Shown: positions 36,996-47,034, numbered from the stretch's first letter. The stretch: DNA of 64,000 nucleotides from Microbacterium hydrocarbonoxydans (GCF_000956475.1 NZ_JYJB01000010.1:124001-188000), one strand, 5' to 3'. A program made the numbers and translations. The notes: a model not told the origin generated them from the letters alone.

Positions 36996-37937
36996 GTGAG
37001 GGCGGTACTGCTGAGGATCGCCGGAGCCGCAGCATCCGCCGTCGTCGTCCTCTGGGGAGCCGCCACGCTCGCGTTCCTCGCGTTCCGGGTGATCCCCGGC
37101 GACCCCGTGTCTGTGATGCTCGGTCCGCAGGCCCAGGTGAGCGAGACCGTGAAGGACTCGATCCGTTCGGAGCTCGGCCTCGATCGCCCGCCGCTGGAGC
37201 AGTACCTCGCGTTCATCGGGCGGCTTGCTCAGGGAGATCTCGGCGAGTCGTACCAGCTGCGGATGCCGGTCGCCGAGGTGATCGGCAGGCAGCTCGGTGC
37301 GACACTGCAGCTGTCTGTGCTGGCTCTGCTGATCGCCCTCGTGCTGGCGCTCGCAGTGACGGTGATCGTGCGCGGCAGGATCGGGCGCGCGATCGCCGCA
37401 GGAGTCGAGCTGGTCGTGCTGTCGTCACCGGTGTTCTGGATCGGACTCCTGCTTCTCAGCGTGTTCGCGTTCGGACTGGGGTGGTTCCCCGTGTCGGGTG
37501 CGCGCAACCCCGCGACGCTCGTGCTCCCCGCCGTCACACTCGCACTGCCGGTGGCGGCGCTGTTGAGCCAGGTGCTCAGAGACGGCCTGGTGCAGGCCGA
37601 GCGGATGCCGTTCGCCGAGACGGTGCGCGCGCGGGGTGCCGGACCCTCCTGGTTCACGCTGCGGCACGGGCTGCGGCACGGCGGCGCAGGTGCGATCACG
37701 CTCGCGGCCTATCTCACGGGATCCGTGCTCGGCGGAGCCGTGCTCGTCGAGACCGTCTTCGCGCGCCCTGGTCTGGGACGCATCACGCTCTCGGCGATCG
37801 GAAACCGCGATCTGCCCGTCATCACCGGGATCATCCTGCTCAGCGCCCTCGTGTTCGTCGGCGTGAACATCGCGGTCGAGCTCCTGCATCCGCTGATCGA
37901 CCCGCGGCTGCGGTCGCAGAGCGCGGGCGGACGATGA
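36996..37937 (+). CDS. ABC transporter permease, DppB type
   Basis: A 313-residue membrane protein with about six segments. The N-terminal VLLRIAGAAASAVVVLWGAA, the periplasmic region (LGLDRPPLEQYLAFIGRLAQ) and the EAA-like loop (ETVRARGAGPSWFTLRHGLR) are typical of DppB/OppB permeases. GTG start. The stop overlaps the second permease start. Probably same transcript as the binding protein despite the intervening repeat. Confidence 0.92.
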   Translation: MRAVLLRIAGAAASAVVVLWGAATLAFLAFRVIPGDPVSVMLGPQAQVSETVKDSIRSELGLDRPPLEQYLAFIGRLAQGDLGESYQLRMPVAEVIGRQLGATLQLSVLALLIALVLALAVTVIVRGRIGRAIAAGVELVVLSSPVFWIGLLLLSVFAFGLGWFPVSGARNPATLVLPAVTLALPVAALLSQVLRDGLVQAERMPFAETVRARGAGPSWFTLRHGLRHGGAGAITLAAYLTGSVLGGAVLVETVFARPGLGRITLSAIGNRDLPVITGIILLSALVFVGVNIAVELLHPLIDPRLRSQSAGGR

Positions 37938-38728
37938 AGCGCGTGCTGTTGTGGGCGGCGGTCGCTGTGCTCGCGGTGATCGCGTTCGCCGCGGTGCTGC
38001 CCGACGCGCTGGCCCCGTCGAGTCCTCTGTCCACGGATGTGCGCTCCGCGCTGCTGCCGCCGAGCGCCGAGCATCTCTTCGGCACCGACCAGAGCGGGCG
38101 CGACGTGTTCTCCCGAGTGGTCCACGGGGCGGGGCGATCGGTCGGCATCGGGCTTCTCGCCACGAGCATCGCCCTGGTCGGAGGCCTGCTCATCGGTGCG
38201 GTGGCGGGCGTCGCACCTCGAGGAGTCGACGCGGCCATGATGCGGGTGAACGATGTGCTGATGGCGTTTCCCGAGTTCCTCGTCGCACTGGTGGTGGTCG
38301 CGGTGCTCGGTCCTGGGCCGGTCAACATCGCGATCGCGGTGACCCTGGCCGCGGCTCCCGTGTACATCCGTCTTGCTCGTGTGCAGACCCGCTCCCTGCG
38401 GCTGGCCGAGCATGTCGAGGCTGCGCGCATCCTCGGCGTGCCGCCGGTGCAGGCGTTCCTGCGGCACGTGATGCCCGGGGTGCTCGGCACGCTCAGCGTG
38501 CTGGCGACGATCGGGATCGGGTCGAGCATCCTCGCAGCGGCGGGCCTGAGCTTTCTCGGGCTCGGGCCGTCCGAGCCGACGCCGGAATGGGGTCTCATGC
38601 TCGCGGGCGGTCGCAACGTGCTCGGTCAGGCGTGGTGGGTCTCAGTCTTCCCCGGCATCGCCATCACCGTCACGGTCGTGGCAGCGACGGTCGTCGGTCG
38701 CGTTCTTCGCTCTGGGCGGACGTCGTGA
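37934..38728 (+). CDS. ABC transporter permease, DppC type
   Basis: A 264-residue membrane protein of the DppC/OppC type: HLFGTDQSGRDVFSRVVHGA after the first helix, then five hydrophobic segments, EAA loop EAARILGVPPVQAFLRHVMP, and GLSFLGLGPSEPTPEWG near the end. ATG 37934 overlaps the DppB stop; the longer frame upstream is a shadow. The stop overlaps the ATPase start (GTGA). Confidence 0.92.
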   Translation: MKRVLLWAAVAVLAVIAFAAVLPDALAPSSPLSTDVRSALLPPSAEHLFGTDQSGRDVFSRVVHGAGRSVGIGLLATSIALVGGLLIGAVAGVAPRGVDAAMMRVNDVLMAFPEFLVALVVVAVLGPGPVNIAIAVTLAAAPVYIRLARVQTRSLRLAEHVEAARILGVPPVQAFLRHVMPGVLGTLSVLATIGIGSSILAAAGLSFLGLGPSEPTPEWGLMLAGGRNVLGQAWWVSVFPGIAITVTVVAATVVGRVLRSGRTS

Positions 38729-40209
38729 ACCCGGCGCTCGACGCTCGCGGGCTGCGCATCGCCTTCGCGGGAGTGCCTGTCGTCGACGGGGTGTCGCTCA
38801 CGGTGTCGCCGGGCGAATGCGTGGCGATCGTGGGCGAGTCCGGGGCAGGCAAGTCGCTCACGGCGCGGGCGCTGCTGGGACTGCTGCCAGGAGAGGCCTC
38901 GGTGCGTGCCGAACGTCTCACGGTCGACGGCGTCGACGCAGGCGCCCTGAATGAGCACGGCTGGCGAAGACTTCGCGGCTCGCGCATCGCCCTGGTCTCG
39001 CAGGACGCGCTCGTGTCCCTCGATCCGCTGCAGCGCATCGGCCGCGAGGTCGCCGAGGCCCGGCGTCTGCATGGTCTTCCCGCCGAGACCGAGCAGGTGC
39101 ACGCGCTGCTGCGACGCGTGTGGATGCCCGAGCCCGAGCGCAGAGCGCGTCAGTACTCGCATCAGCTGTCGGGCGGCTTGCGCCAGCGAGCGCTGATCGC
39201 CTCAGCGCTGTCTGCGGATCCTGCCGTGCTCGTGGCGGACGAGCCCACCACGGCCCTCGACGCCACGGTGCAGGCTCGCATCCTCTCGCTTCTGCGGGAG
39301 ATCGCGGATGCCGGCACCGCGGTGCTGTTCATCAGCCACGACTTCGCGGCCGTGCGCCGTCTCGCCGATCGCGTGCTGGTGATGCGCAACGGCGTCGTCG
39401 TCGAAGAGGGGCTCGTGAGCGAGGTGCTCGAGAGTCCGCAGCACGAGTACACGCGCCGGCTCATCGACGCCACGCGGCATTCGCCCCGCGGCGTACAGGA
39501 GCCGGCCACCGATCAGGTGCTCGTGGCGACCGGCGTGACGAAGAGGTTCGGGGAGACCGAAGCCGTGAGCGAGGCGTCCTTCGTCGTGCCGCAGGGACGC
39601 ACGCTCGGCATCGTGGGCGAGTCGGGGTCGGGGAAGACCACGCTCGCACGGATCATGGTGGGCGTCGAGAGACCGGATGCCGGTGAGCTGCGCTGGGCGG
39701 GCGCGCCCCGGGTGCAGCTCGTGCATCAGAACCCGCTGGGCGCCTTCGACCCGCGCTGGACGATCGACCGGTCGCTTCGCGAGGCGCTCGCCGCGGGCGG
39801 GGTGCCTCGGGCGCTCCGTTCGGCGCGGGTCGCCGACCTGATGAGAGAAGTGGATCTCGATCCCGCCCTGGCTGCGCGGCGGCCCATCGCGCTCTCCGGA
39901 GGGCAGCGTCAGCGCGCGGCGATCGCCCGTGCTCTTGCCGCCGAGCCCGAGGTGCTCGTGCTCGACGAGCCCGTGTCTGCGCTCGACCCCTCGGTGCGCG
40001 AGCGTGTGCTGCAGCTCCTGGTGCGGCTGCAGCGCGAGCGCCGGCTCACGATGGTCTTCGTGTCGCACGACCTCGACGTGGTCGGGGCCGTCGCGGATGA
40101 GGTGCTCGTGATGCAGGACGGGCGCATCGTCGAGCAGGGCCCGACCGGTGCCGTGTTCGCGGCGCCCCAGCATCCGTTCACGAAGGAGCTGCTCGCGGCG
40201 GGGTCCTGA
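38725..40209 (+). CDS. Fused dual ATPase of the peptide ABC importer (DppD-DppF fusion)
   Basis: A 494-residue protein with two complete ABC ATPase domains. Domain 1: Walker A GESGAGKS (about residues 39-46), signature LSGGLRQR, Walker B VLVADEPT, H-loop FISHD. Domain 2 (from about residue 265): GESGSGKT, LSGGQRQR, VLVLDEPVSALD, FVSHDLD. Normally DppD and DppF are separate genes; here one chain carries both, with RHSPRGVQEPATDQV as linker. GTG 38725 overlaps the permease stop. Confidence 0.94.
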   Translation: MNPALDARGLRIAFAGVPVVDGVSLTVSPGECVAIVGESGAGKSLTARALLGLLPGEASVRAERLTVDGVDAGALNEHGWRRLRGSRIALVSQDALVSLDPLQRIGREVAEARRLHGLPAETEQVHALLRRVWMPEPERRARQYSHQLSGGLRQRALIASALSADPAVLVADEPTTALDATVQARILSLLREIADAGTAVLFISHDFAAVRRLADRVLVMRNGVVVEEGLVSEVLESPQHEYTRRLIDATRHSPRGVQEPATDQVLVATGVTKRFGETEAVSEASFVVPQGRTLGIVGESGSGKTTLARIMVGVERPDAGELRWAGAPRVQLVHQNPLGAFDPRWTIDRSLREALAAGGVPRALRSARVADLMREVDLDPALAARRPIALSGGQRQRAAIARALAAEPEVLVLDEPVSALDPSVRERVLQLLVRLQRERRLTMVFVSHDLDVVGAVADEVLVMQDGRIVEQGPTGAVFAAPQHPFTKELLAAGS

Positions 40210-40212
40210 GAC

Positions 40213-40863
40213 TCAGTCTGCGACCTGGATGCCGATGCCGGCCGCGAGGACGGCAGCGAGCTGCTGAACCTGGAATGACGTCAGCGTCGTGCCGCGCAGG
40301 CTGTTCGCGTCGAGGTAGCTCAGTGCGTCGAGTCCTCGGAGGTCGACGTTCGCCGCCCGTAGGCCGCGTGGGTCGACTTCGTCGCTGGACGTCTCCGTGA
40401 AGCGCACGCGGGTCAGCTCGGCCTGGGGAAGATCGATCGTGCGGATGCCGCACCCGGTGATCTCGACATCGGTCGCCTTGGCGCCGCCGAGGTTCAGGTA
40501 GTCGATGCGCAGGTCGCGCAGCTCGAGTTCGTCGATGCGCGCCTCGCTGAGGTCGAGCGTGCCGATCCGGCCCCCTGAGATGCGGAGGCGGCGGATGCCT
40601 GCGCCGCGCATCTTGAGCGAGGCGATGCGAGCTCCTGTCATGGCGACGTCGAGGATCGTGGAGCCTGTGAGGTCGACGGCATCCGCGTCTGCCGCGATCG
40701 TGCACTGCTCGAGCGAGGCGTAGGCGAGGTTCGCGGTGCCGCTGAGATCGAGCCGGGCGGCGAGGAGGTCCGCGCCGCGCGTGGCAGTCGCGGGCTCGAG
40801 ATCTTCGGGCAGGTCGGGAGGGGAGACGCGCGGAGCGGCAGGGGATTCGGGGGAGCGGGCCAT
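40213..40863 (-). CDS. Pentapeptide-repeat-like protein
   Basis: A 216-residue protein in which residues about 45-185 are a run of short A/D-L-x-x repeats (LDLSGTANLAYASLEQ; LDLSEARIDELELRDLRIDY; VDLRGLDALSYL), expected to form a right-handed quadrilateral beta helix. Some pentapeptide proteins mimic DNA and protect gyrase, but most have no known role. I use ATG 40863 (MARSPESPAAP); the upstream extension lacks a ribosome site. It converges on the ABC operon with a gap of 3 bases. Confidence 0.82.
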   Translation of the reverse strand: MARSPESPAAPRVSPPDLPEDLEPATATRGADLLAARLDLSGTANLAYASLEQCTIAADADAVDLTGSTILDVAMTGARIASLKMRGAGIRRLRISGGRIGTLDLSEARIDELELRDLRIDYLNLGGAKATDVEITGCGIRTIDLPQAELTRVRFTETSSDEVDPRGLRAANVDLRGLDALSYLDANSLRGTTLTSFQVQQLAAVLAAGIGIQVAD

Positions 40864-40969
40864 GAAGAGAGCGTAGGCGCTGGCTCGGACATGGCTGTGC
40901 CCGCAGCGCACGTCCGGCGCCGCGTGCGCTTCGCTCGGAGAAGTGCAGGTGCCTCGGTCGACCTCTCGT

Positions 40970-41009
40970 GATTCCGCCGAGGGAAGCGCACAAGACCGAG
41001 GCAGGCGCG
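40970..41009 (+). repeat. 40-bp flanking repeat, left copy
   Basis: GATTCCGCCGAGGGAAGCGC and the following 20 bases recur at 42001-42040 with 37 of 40 identical. A 10-bp inverted pair TGCCTCGGTC (40950-40959) / GACCGAGGCA (40994-41003) surrounds it. The two copies bracket the DUF559 gene. Confidence 0.85.
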
Positions 41010-41108
41010 TTGCTTACTCTTTCTGCACCGGGAGGCGGGTCCGAGCGGTTCTCCACGGATGCCGGGGGACGCGTCTGCAGCCCGCTCCTGCGCGAGCACA
41101 CTGAGGCG

Positions 41109-41951
41109 ATGCAGAAGAAGATCGGGGAACTCGTCGCACTGCTGACCGAGCGCGGAGGAATCGTGCGGACACAGATCCTGACGGCGTGCGGATTCGCCCG
41201 GCGCACCATCGATGCCGCAACCGCTGCGGGTCTGCTGATCAGGCCTCGTCGCGGCTGGATCGCGTTGAAGGACGCGGATGCCGCGCTGGTGAGTGCTGCG
41301 CGTTTCGGAGTCGTCTTCACATGTCGTACCCAGGCACAGCGTTTGGGCCTCTGGCTGCATGAGGAGCCCGACATACCGCACGTCGCCGTGTCGCCGCATG
41401 CAACCGGTGGCCGCCACATCAAGGCGAAGGTCCATTGGGGTGAGCCGATCGTCCCACGCACCCCCGACGCGCTCGTCGACCCGATCGAGAACGTTCTCGC
41501 GAACATCGCCGAGTGCGAGCCGTTCGAGCAGGCGCTCGCCACATGGGAATCCGCGCTCAACAAGTCACTGGTGACGCTCGACACGCTGCGCGGCTATTCG
41601 TGGAAGCCCGCAGCGCGGCGAGTGCTCGAGCAGGCAATGCCCTTCGCGGATGCTGGCCTGGAGACGTATCTGCGAACTCGGCTCCGCTGGCTGAGGCTGC
41701 CTATGCTGACGCAGATCTGGATCGCAGGGCATCGTGTCGACACCCTGATCGGCGATCGTCTGGTCGTCCAGATCGACGGTGCGCATCACGTGGGCGCACA
41801 GCGCTCGGAGGACATCCGTCACGACGCCGAGCTGAGGCTGATGGGATACACCGTGATCCGCGTCTCGTACACGCAGATCATGTTCGAATGGCACAGGGTG
41901 CAGGACCTGATCATGCGAGCAGTGGCTCAGGGCCTGCATCTGGCGTCCTGA
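41109..41951 (+). CDS. DUF559 (Vsr-like endonuclease fold) protein with AbiEi-type N-terminus
   Basis: A 280-residue protein. The N-terminal winged-helix-like part (LVALLTERGGIVRTQILTAC; LIRPRRGWIAL) resembles the AbiEi antitoxin N-domain; the C-terminal LVVQIDGAHHVGAQRSEDIR and MGYTVIRVSYTQIM match DUF559, related to very-short-patch-repair endonucleases (D-x-D/E-x-H region). Such genes are abundant in actinobacteria; defence or mobile roles are suspected but unproven. ATG 41109 with TGAGGCG upstream; the frame from 40968 begins inside the repeat. No toxin partner gene is next to it. Flanked by 40-bp direct repeats. Confidence 0.82.
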   Translation: MQKKIGELVALLTERGGIVRTQILTACGFARRTIDAATAAGLLIRPRRGWIALKDADAALVSAARFGVVFTCRTQAQRLGLWLHEEPDIPHVAVSPHATGGRHIKAKVHWGEPIVPRTPDALVDPIENVLANIAECEPFEQALATWESALNKSLVTLDTLRGYSWKPAARRVLEQAMPFADAGLETYLRTRLRWLRLPMLTQIWIAGHRVDTLIGDRLVVQIDGAHHVGAQRSEDIRHDAELRLMGYTVIRVSYTQIMFEWHRVQDLIMRAVAQGLHLAS

Positions 41952-41978
41952 GCAGTGCACTTCCCTCGGAGACGGTCT

Positions 41979-42040
41979 CTTCCCTCGGAGGAATTCTGGA
42001 GATTCCGCCGCGGGAAGCGCACAAGACCGAGGCAAGTGCG
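41979..42040 (+). repeat. 40-bp flanking repeat, right copy, with hairpin
   Basis: The right copy (42001-42040) of the repeat seen at 40970-41009. Just before it, CTTCCCTCGGAGGAAT (41979-41994) is a near-complement of ATTCCGCCGCGGGAAG (42002-42017), so this copy can fold into a hairpin. TTCCCTCGGAG also appears twice in 41961-41991. The unit has the look of a palindromic repeat element. The rest of 41952-42112 contains nothing else recognised. Confidence 0.8.
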
Positions 42041-42102
42041 CGGGCGGCGCACGGGCGACGCACAGACCCGGGAGGGGCGAGCGGATGCCGGTGCGCACGG
42101 CG

Positions 42103-42108
42103 TACACT
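42103..42108 (+). promoter_or_regulatory. ileS -10 element
   Basis: TACACT about 7 bases before the expected 5' end of the ileS T-box RNA (around 42114). It fits the short distance between promoter and T-box in other actinobacterial ileS genes. Confidence 0.55.
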
Positions 42109-42112
42109 GGAG

Positions 42113-42322
42113 ACACGAGCATCGATCCGGCCATCACCGGGGAGCTCTCGGAAGAACGGTCTTCGGACTCAGTAGAACCGAGCGGGGCAGGCCCGTCACA
42201 GCCGCAGTGAGAGTGGCCCCGCCGTGAGGCGCGGTAAGCGAGGTGGTACCGCGGTTCGCCTGGTCAGTGATCCAGGCAGATCGTCCTCGCAGCAGCATCC
42301 GCCACGACTCCTGCGAGACGAC
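42113..42322 (+). promoter_or_regulatory. Isoleucine T-box riboswitch (translational, ultrashort stem I)
   Basis: The leader of ileS. Stem I is very short: GAGC ... CCGG-CCATCA-CCGG ... GCTC (42117-42147), with the isoleucine specifier codon ATC at 42133-42135. The T-box sequence AGGTGGTACCGCGG is at 42241-42254; its GGTACC bulge would pair with the uncharged tRNA 3' end. Downstream pairing (CCTCGCAG with CTGCGAG just before the ATG) can hide the ribosome site, so control is of translation, as known for actinobacterial ileS. Confidence 0.93.
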
Positions 42323-45300
42323 ATGACCTACCCCCGCACCTCCGCCTTCGGCCCCGCCGCCGACGCTTCGACCGGCTCAGAGACCCAGGTTGTCGCACCG
42401 AGCCCGCGCTTCCCTCAGATCGAGCGCGAGGTGCTCGACTTCTGGGAGACCGATCAGACGTTCCGCGCCTCGATCGAGCAGCGCGAGGGGAACGACGAGT
42501 GGGTCTTCTACGACGGCCCTCCGTTCGCCAACGGCCTGCCGCACTACGGCCACCTTCTCACCGGATACGCGAAGGACGTCTTCCCGCGCTTCCAGACCAT
42601 GCTGGGCAAGAAGGTCGACCGCGTGTTCGGCTGGGATACGCATGGTCTCCCGGCAGAGCTCGAGGCGATGAAGCAACTGGGCATCACGGAGAAGAGCGAG
42701 ATCGAGGCCATGGGCATCGACGTCTTCAACGCGAAGGCGAAGGACTCGGTGCTCACGTATACCCGCGAGTGGCAGGACTACGTCACCCGCCAGGCCCGCT
42801 GGGTCGACTTCGAGCGCGGCTACAAGACGCTCGACCTCGGCTACATGGAGAGCGTGCTCTGGGCGTTCAAGACCCTGTACGACAAGGGCCTCGCCTACGA
42901 GGGCTACCGCGTGCTGCCGTACTGCTGGCGAGATGAGACGCCGCTCAGCGCGCACGAGCTGCGCATGGACGACGACGTGTACAAGGACCGCCAGGATCCC
43001 TCGGTCACCGTCACGTTCCCGCTCACGGGCGCCAAGGCCGAGTCGCTCGGGCTCACCGGCGTGCGCGCGCTCGCCTGGACGACGACGCCCTGGACCCTCC
43101 CGACCAACCTCGCGCTCGCCGTCGGGCCCGACATCGAGTACGTGGTGCTCCCGGCCGGGCCGAACGGCGCTGCGGACGTGCATGCCGCCGCGGGCAGCGA
43201 GGACGCCGCGATCGAGGCATCCGCTCACCGCTACCTGCTCGCCCGCGAGCTGCTCGCCGGCTATGCCAAAGACCTGGGCTACGAGAGCGCCGAAGACGCG
43301 CTCGCCGCGGTCGACGCCACAGTGCGAGGAGCGGAGCTGCAGGACGTCACCTACGACCGCCTGTTCGACTACTACGCGGATGCCGAGACCTACGGCACCG
43401 AGAACGCCTGGCGCATCCTCGTCGACGACTACGTCACGACCAGCGACGGCACCGGCATCGTCCACCAGGCTCCCGCCTACGGTGAGGACGACCAGCGCGT
43501 GGCCGGGGCCGCGGGCATCCCGACCATCCTCTCTCTCGACGACGGCGGGAAGTTCCTCCCGAACGTCACCGACGTCGCCGGCCTGCTCTGGATGGATGCC
43601 AACACGCCGCTCATCCGCCTTCTGCGCGGCGAGGGCCGGCTGCTGCGCGAGCAGAGCTACGTGCACTCGTACCCGCACTGCTGGCGCTGCCGGAACCCCC
43701 TGATCTACAAGGCGGTCTCGAGCTGGTTCATCCGCGTGACCGACATCAAGGACCGGATGCTCGCGAACAACGAGCAGATCACGTGGGTGCCCGAGAACGT
43801 CAAGCACGGGCAGTTCGGCAAGTGGCTCGAGGGCGCGCGCGACTGGTCGATCAGCCGCAACCGCTACTGGGGCTCTCCGATCCCGATCTGGAAGAGCGAC
43901 GACCCCGAGTATCCGCGCGTCGACGCGTACGGTTCGCTGGAAGACCTCGAGCGCGACTTCGGCACGCTGCCGCGCAACCCGGAGGGCGAGATCGACCTGC
44001 ACCGCCCCTACATCGACGACCTGACGCGTCCGAACCCCGATGACCCCACAGGCAGGTCCACGATGCGCCGCATCGAGGACGTGTTCGACGTGTGGTTCGA
44101 CTCCGGATCGATGCCCTACGCCCAGGTGCACTATCCGTTCGAGAACCAGGAGTGGTTCGACTCGCACGCCCCCGCCGACTTCATCGTCGAGTACATCGGG
44201 CAGACGCGCGGCTGGTTCTACGTCATGCACGTGCTATCCACTGCGCTGTTCGACCGTCCGGCGTTCACCGGCGTCAGCTGCCACGGCATCGTGCTCGGCA
44301 GCGACGGCTACAAGATGTCGAAGTCGCTGCGCAACTATCCCGACGTCTCCGAGGTGCTCGATCGCGACGGCTCCGACGCCATGCGCTGGTTCCTGATGTC
44401 GAGCTCTGTGCTCCGCGGCGGCAACCTCGCCGTCACGGAGGAGGGCATCCGCGCCGGCGTGCGCGAGTTCCTGCTGCCGCTGTGGAACTCCTGGTACTTC
44501 TTCGCCACCTACGCGAACGCGGCCAAGGAGGGCGGCTACGAGGCCTCCTGGCGGACCGATTCCACCGACGTGCTGGACCGGTATATCCTCGCCCGCCTCG
44601 GCGATCTCGTGCGCGACGTGAAGAGCGACCTCGAAGGTCTCGACTCGACGACGGCATCCGCTCGTCTTCGCGACTTCGCCGAGGTGCTGACCAACTGGTA
44701 CATCCGTCGCTCACGCGACCGATTCTGGGAGGGTACGAGCACAGAGGCCTTCGACACGCTCTACACGGTGCTCGAGACCCTCTGCCGCGTCGCGGCTCCC
44801 CTCGTGCCGCTCGTGAGCGAGCGCGTCTGGCAGGGCCTCACCGGCGGGCGCAGCGTGCACCTGCAGGACTGGCCGGACGCTGGCGCCTTCCCGGCAGCCG
44901 ACGAGATCCGTGACGCGATGGATGCCGTCCGCGAGCTCTCGAGCGTCGGCAACGCGCTGCGCAAGAAGGAGAAGCTGCGCGTGCGGCTCCCGCTCGCGCG
45001 GTTCACCGTCGTGTCGCCGCACGCTGCGACGCTCGGCCAGTTCGAGGACATCCTCCGCGAGGAGCTCAACGTGAAGTCCGTCGAGCTCGTGGCGCAGAGC
45101 GACACCACCGCAGCGGAGTTCGGCATCGACCACCGCCTGAGCGTCAACGCCCGGGCCGCGGGTCCGCGCCTCGGCAAAGAGGTGCAGAAGGTGATCCAGG
45201 CCGCGCGCAACGGCTTCTGGACGGAGGAGAACGGCGTCGTGACCGCCGACGGCATCGCGCTGGAGCCCGGGGAGTACGAGCTCGTGCTCGAGACCACCGG

Positions 45301-45685
45301 TCGCCCGGAGGGCGAGGCTCTCGCGATCGTGCCGAGTGGCGGGTTCGTGCTGCTCGACACCGCCACGACCCCCGAGCTCGAAGCCGAGGGCCTTGCGCGC
45401 GATGTGATCCGCGCCGTGCAGGAGACGCGCAAGAACGCGGGCTTCGACGTGAGCGACAGGATCCGCCTCGACCTGCGCTTCGCGAGCGAGGAGGACGCGG
45501 ATGCCGTCGAGATGGCGTTCGACGCGGCGGATGTCGCGGGGGAGACGCTGGCCCTCGAGCACGGCGTCCACCGCAGCGATGCCGAGCTCCCGATCGCCGA
45601 GCACACGGCGGTGATCGCGCAGGGCACCTACGCGAACCGCGACGACTTCACGATCGCTGTCAGCCGGATCGGAGCAGGCGCATGA
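42323..45685 (+). CDS. ileS: Isoleucyl-tRNA synthetase
   Basis: A 1120-residue class I synthetase charging tRNA-Ile, of the long actinobacterial/eukaryote-like type. HIGH-type motif PHYGHLLTG, editing domain [38 protein letters not shown]-type [14 protein letters not shown] 42323 follows the T-box. The N-terminal ASTGSETQ segment (about residues 15-23) is encoded by a REP-like sequence (42365-42389), which lengthens the usual short leader before [12 protein letters not shown]. The stop overlaps folC (ATGA). Confidence 0.97.
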   Translation: MTYPRTSAFGPAADASTGSETQVVAPSPRFPQIEREVLDFWETDQTFRASIEQREGNDEWVFYDGPPFANGLPHYGHLLTGYAKDVFPRFQTMLGKKVDRVFGWDTHGLPAELEAMKQLGITEKSEIEAMGIDVFNAKAKDSVLTYTREWQDYVTRQARWVDFERGYKTLDLGYMESVLWAFKTLYDKGLAYEGYRVLPYCWRDETPLSAHELRMDDDVYKDRQDPSVTVTFPLTGAKAESLGLTGVRALAWTTTPWTLPTNLALAVGPDIEYVVLPAGPNGAADVHAAAGSEDAAIEASAHRYLLARELLAGYAKDLGYESAEDALAAVDATVRGAELQDVTYDRLFDYYADAETYGTENAWRILVDDYVTTSDGTGIVHQAPAYGEDDQRVAGAAGIPTILSLDDGGKFLPNVTDVAGLLWMDANTPLIRLLRGEGRLLREQSYVHSYPHCWRCRNPLIYKAVSSWFIRVTDIKDRMLANNEQITWVPENVKHGQFGKWLEGARDWSISRNRYWGSPIPIWKSDDPEYPRVDAYGSLEDLERDFGTLPRNPEGEIDLHRPYIDDLTRPNPDDPTGRSTMRRIEDVFDVWFDSGSMPYAQVHYPFENQEWFDSHAPADFIVEYIGQTRGWFYVMHVLSTALFDRPAFTGVSCHGIVLGSDGYKMSKSLRNYPDVSEVLDRDGSDAMRWFLMSSSVLRGGNLAVTEEGIRAGVREFLLPLWNSWYFFATYANAAKEGGYEASWRTDSTDVLDRYILARLGDLVRDVKSDLEGLDSTTASARLRDFAEVLTNWYIRRSRDRFWEGTSTEAFDTLYTVLETLCRVAAPLVPLVSERVWQGLTGGRSVHLQDWPDAGAFPAADEIRDAMDAVRELSSVGNALRKKEKLRVRLPLARFTVVSPHAATLGQFEDILREELNVKSVELVAQSDTTAAEFGIDHRLSVNARAAGPRLGKEVQKVIQAARNGFWTEENGVVTADGIALEPGEYELVLETTGRPEGEALAIVPSGGFVLLDTATTPELEAEGLARDVIRAVQETRKNAGFDVSDRIRLDLRFASEEDADAVEMAFDAADVAGETLALEHGVHRSDAELPIAEHTAVIAQGTYANRDDFTIAVSRIGAGA
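42365..42389 (+). repeat. REP-like sequence within the ileS N-terminus
   Basis: GCTTCGACCGGCTCAGAGACC followed by CAGG, matching the CTTCGACAGGCTCAGGGACC repeat type. The last 13 bases (TCAGAGACCCAGG) are identical to the uvrC insertion at 10252-10264. It encodes a disordered linker ahead of the conserved synthetase core. Confidence 0.5.
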
Positions 45686-47034
45686 GCGCGCGCGACAGGG
45701 CGGATGCCGTCTACGAGACGCTCCTGAGCCGAGCAGGGGAGCGCTGGGTGCAGCCGCGCAAGGAGCGCGTCGCGCGGATCCTCGCGTTTCTCGATGATCC
45801 GCAGAAGACGTACCGGGTCGTGCACATCACGGGAACGAATGGCAAGACGTCGACCGCGCGCATGATCGAGACGCTGCTGCGCGCGCACGACCTGCGCACG
45901 GGGCTGTTCACGAGCCCGCATCTCGAGCGCTTCACCGAGCGCATCATGATCGACGGCGAGCCGATCTCGGACGAGGCCGTCGCCGACGCCTGGGACGAGA
46001 TCGAGCCCTTCGTCGGCATCGTCGACGCCGAGCTGGAGGCCGCGGGCGACGCACCGCTGACGTTCTTCGAGCTGCTCACTGTGCTCGCGTTCGTGGCCGT
46101 CGCGGATGCCCCGGTCGACGTGCTCGTGCTCGAGGTCGGCATGGGCGGCGAATGGGACTCCACCAACACCGCCGATGGCGACGTCGCGGTCTTCGCGCCG
46201 ATCGACATCGACCACGCGGACCGCCTCGGGAGCACGATCGAGGCGATCGCCGAGGTCAAGGCCGGCATCATCAAGGAGGGAGCGGCCGTGGTCTCCGCCG
46301 AGCAGCCGTCCGACGCAGCCGAGGTGCTGCGCCGGGTCGCCGCCGAGAGGAACGCCACGATCGCCTTCGAGGGCTCGGACTTCGGCCTCGCGGAGCAGAA
46401 GCTCGCGGTCGGCGGTCAGCTGCTGACGATCCGCGGCCTCGCCGGCACCTACGCCGAGGAGTACCTGCCGCTCTACGGCGCTCACCAGGGGCACAACGCC
46501 GCTCTCGCCGTGGCTGCGGTCGAATCGCTGATCGGCGGCGGGAACAAGGCGATCGCGCCTGACATCGTCACCGATGGACTGCAGTCGGTGACGTCGCCGG
46601 GCCGCCTGCAGCTGCTGGGAATCGCCCCGACCGTGATCGTCGACGCCGCCCACAACCCGCACGGTGCGGCCTCCCTCGTGCAGGCAATGGACGACAGCTT
46701 CGACTTCGACGAGTGGGGCGTCGTGCTCGGCGTGCTGGCCGACAAGGACGCCGCGGGCATCGTCGCGCGTCTGGCGCCGGCATCCGCTCATGTGTTCGCG
46801 ACCGCCCCGGAGAGCGATCGCGCCAGCGATGCCGACACGATCGCAGACCTCGTCGAGGCCGCTGGTCATCGGGCGACCGTGCACCCGACGCTGGCCGATG
46901 CCGCCGACGCGGCGCGAGAATGGGCGGCGTCATCGGATCGGCGCGCCGTCATCATCGCGGGATCGGTCGTCCTGGCGGGCGAGGCGATCACCCTCGCCGA
47001 GGAAGAGGACTGGAAATCGGGGTGGCGCGCGTGA
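45682..47034 (+). CDS. folC: Folylpolyglutamate synthase / dihydrofolate synthase
   Basis: A 450-residue Mur-ligase-like enzyme adding glutamate to folates. P-loop [14 protein letters not shown] (near residue 50), folate loop [25 protein letters not shown], and [12 protein letters not shown] in the C-terminal domain. ATG overlaps the ileS stop. Forms the common actinobacterial series folC-DUF4233-ndk, with GTGA overlap to the next gene. Confidence 0.96.
   Translation: MSARDRADAVYETLLSRAGERWVQPRKERVARILAFLDDPQKTYRVVHITGTNGKTSTARMIETLLRAHDLRTGLFTSPHLERFTERIMIDGEPISDEAVADAWDEIEPFVGIVDAELEAAGDAPLTFFELLTVLAFVAVADAPVDVLVLEVGMGGEWDSTNTADGDVAVFAPIDIDHADRLGSTIEAIAEVKAGIIKEGAAVVSAEQPSDAAEVLRRVAAERNATIAFEGSDFGLAEQKLAVGGQLLTIRGLAGTYAEEYLPLYGAHQGHNAALAVAAVESLIGGGNKAIAPDIVTDGLQSVTSPGRLQLLGIAPTVIVDAAHNPHGAASLVQAMDDSFDFDEWGVVLGVLADKDAAGIVARLAPASAHVFATAPESDRASDADTIADLVEAAGHRATVHPTLADAADAAREWAASSDRRAVIIAGSVVLAGEAITLAEEEDWKSGWRA

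Noticed and set aside
41109..41951. AbiE-type toxin-antitoxin system
   Set aside because: The N-terminus is AbiEi-like, but no AbiEii nucleotidyltransferase gene is adjacent, and the C-terminus is DUF559.
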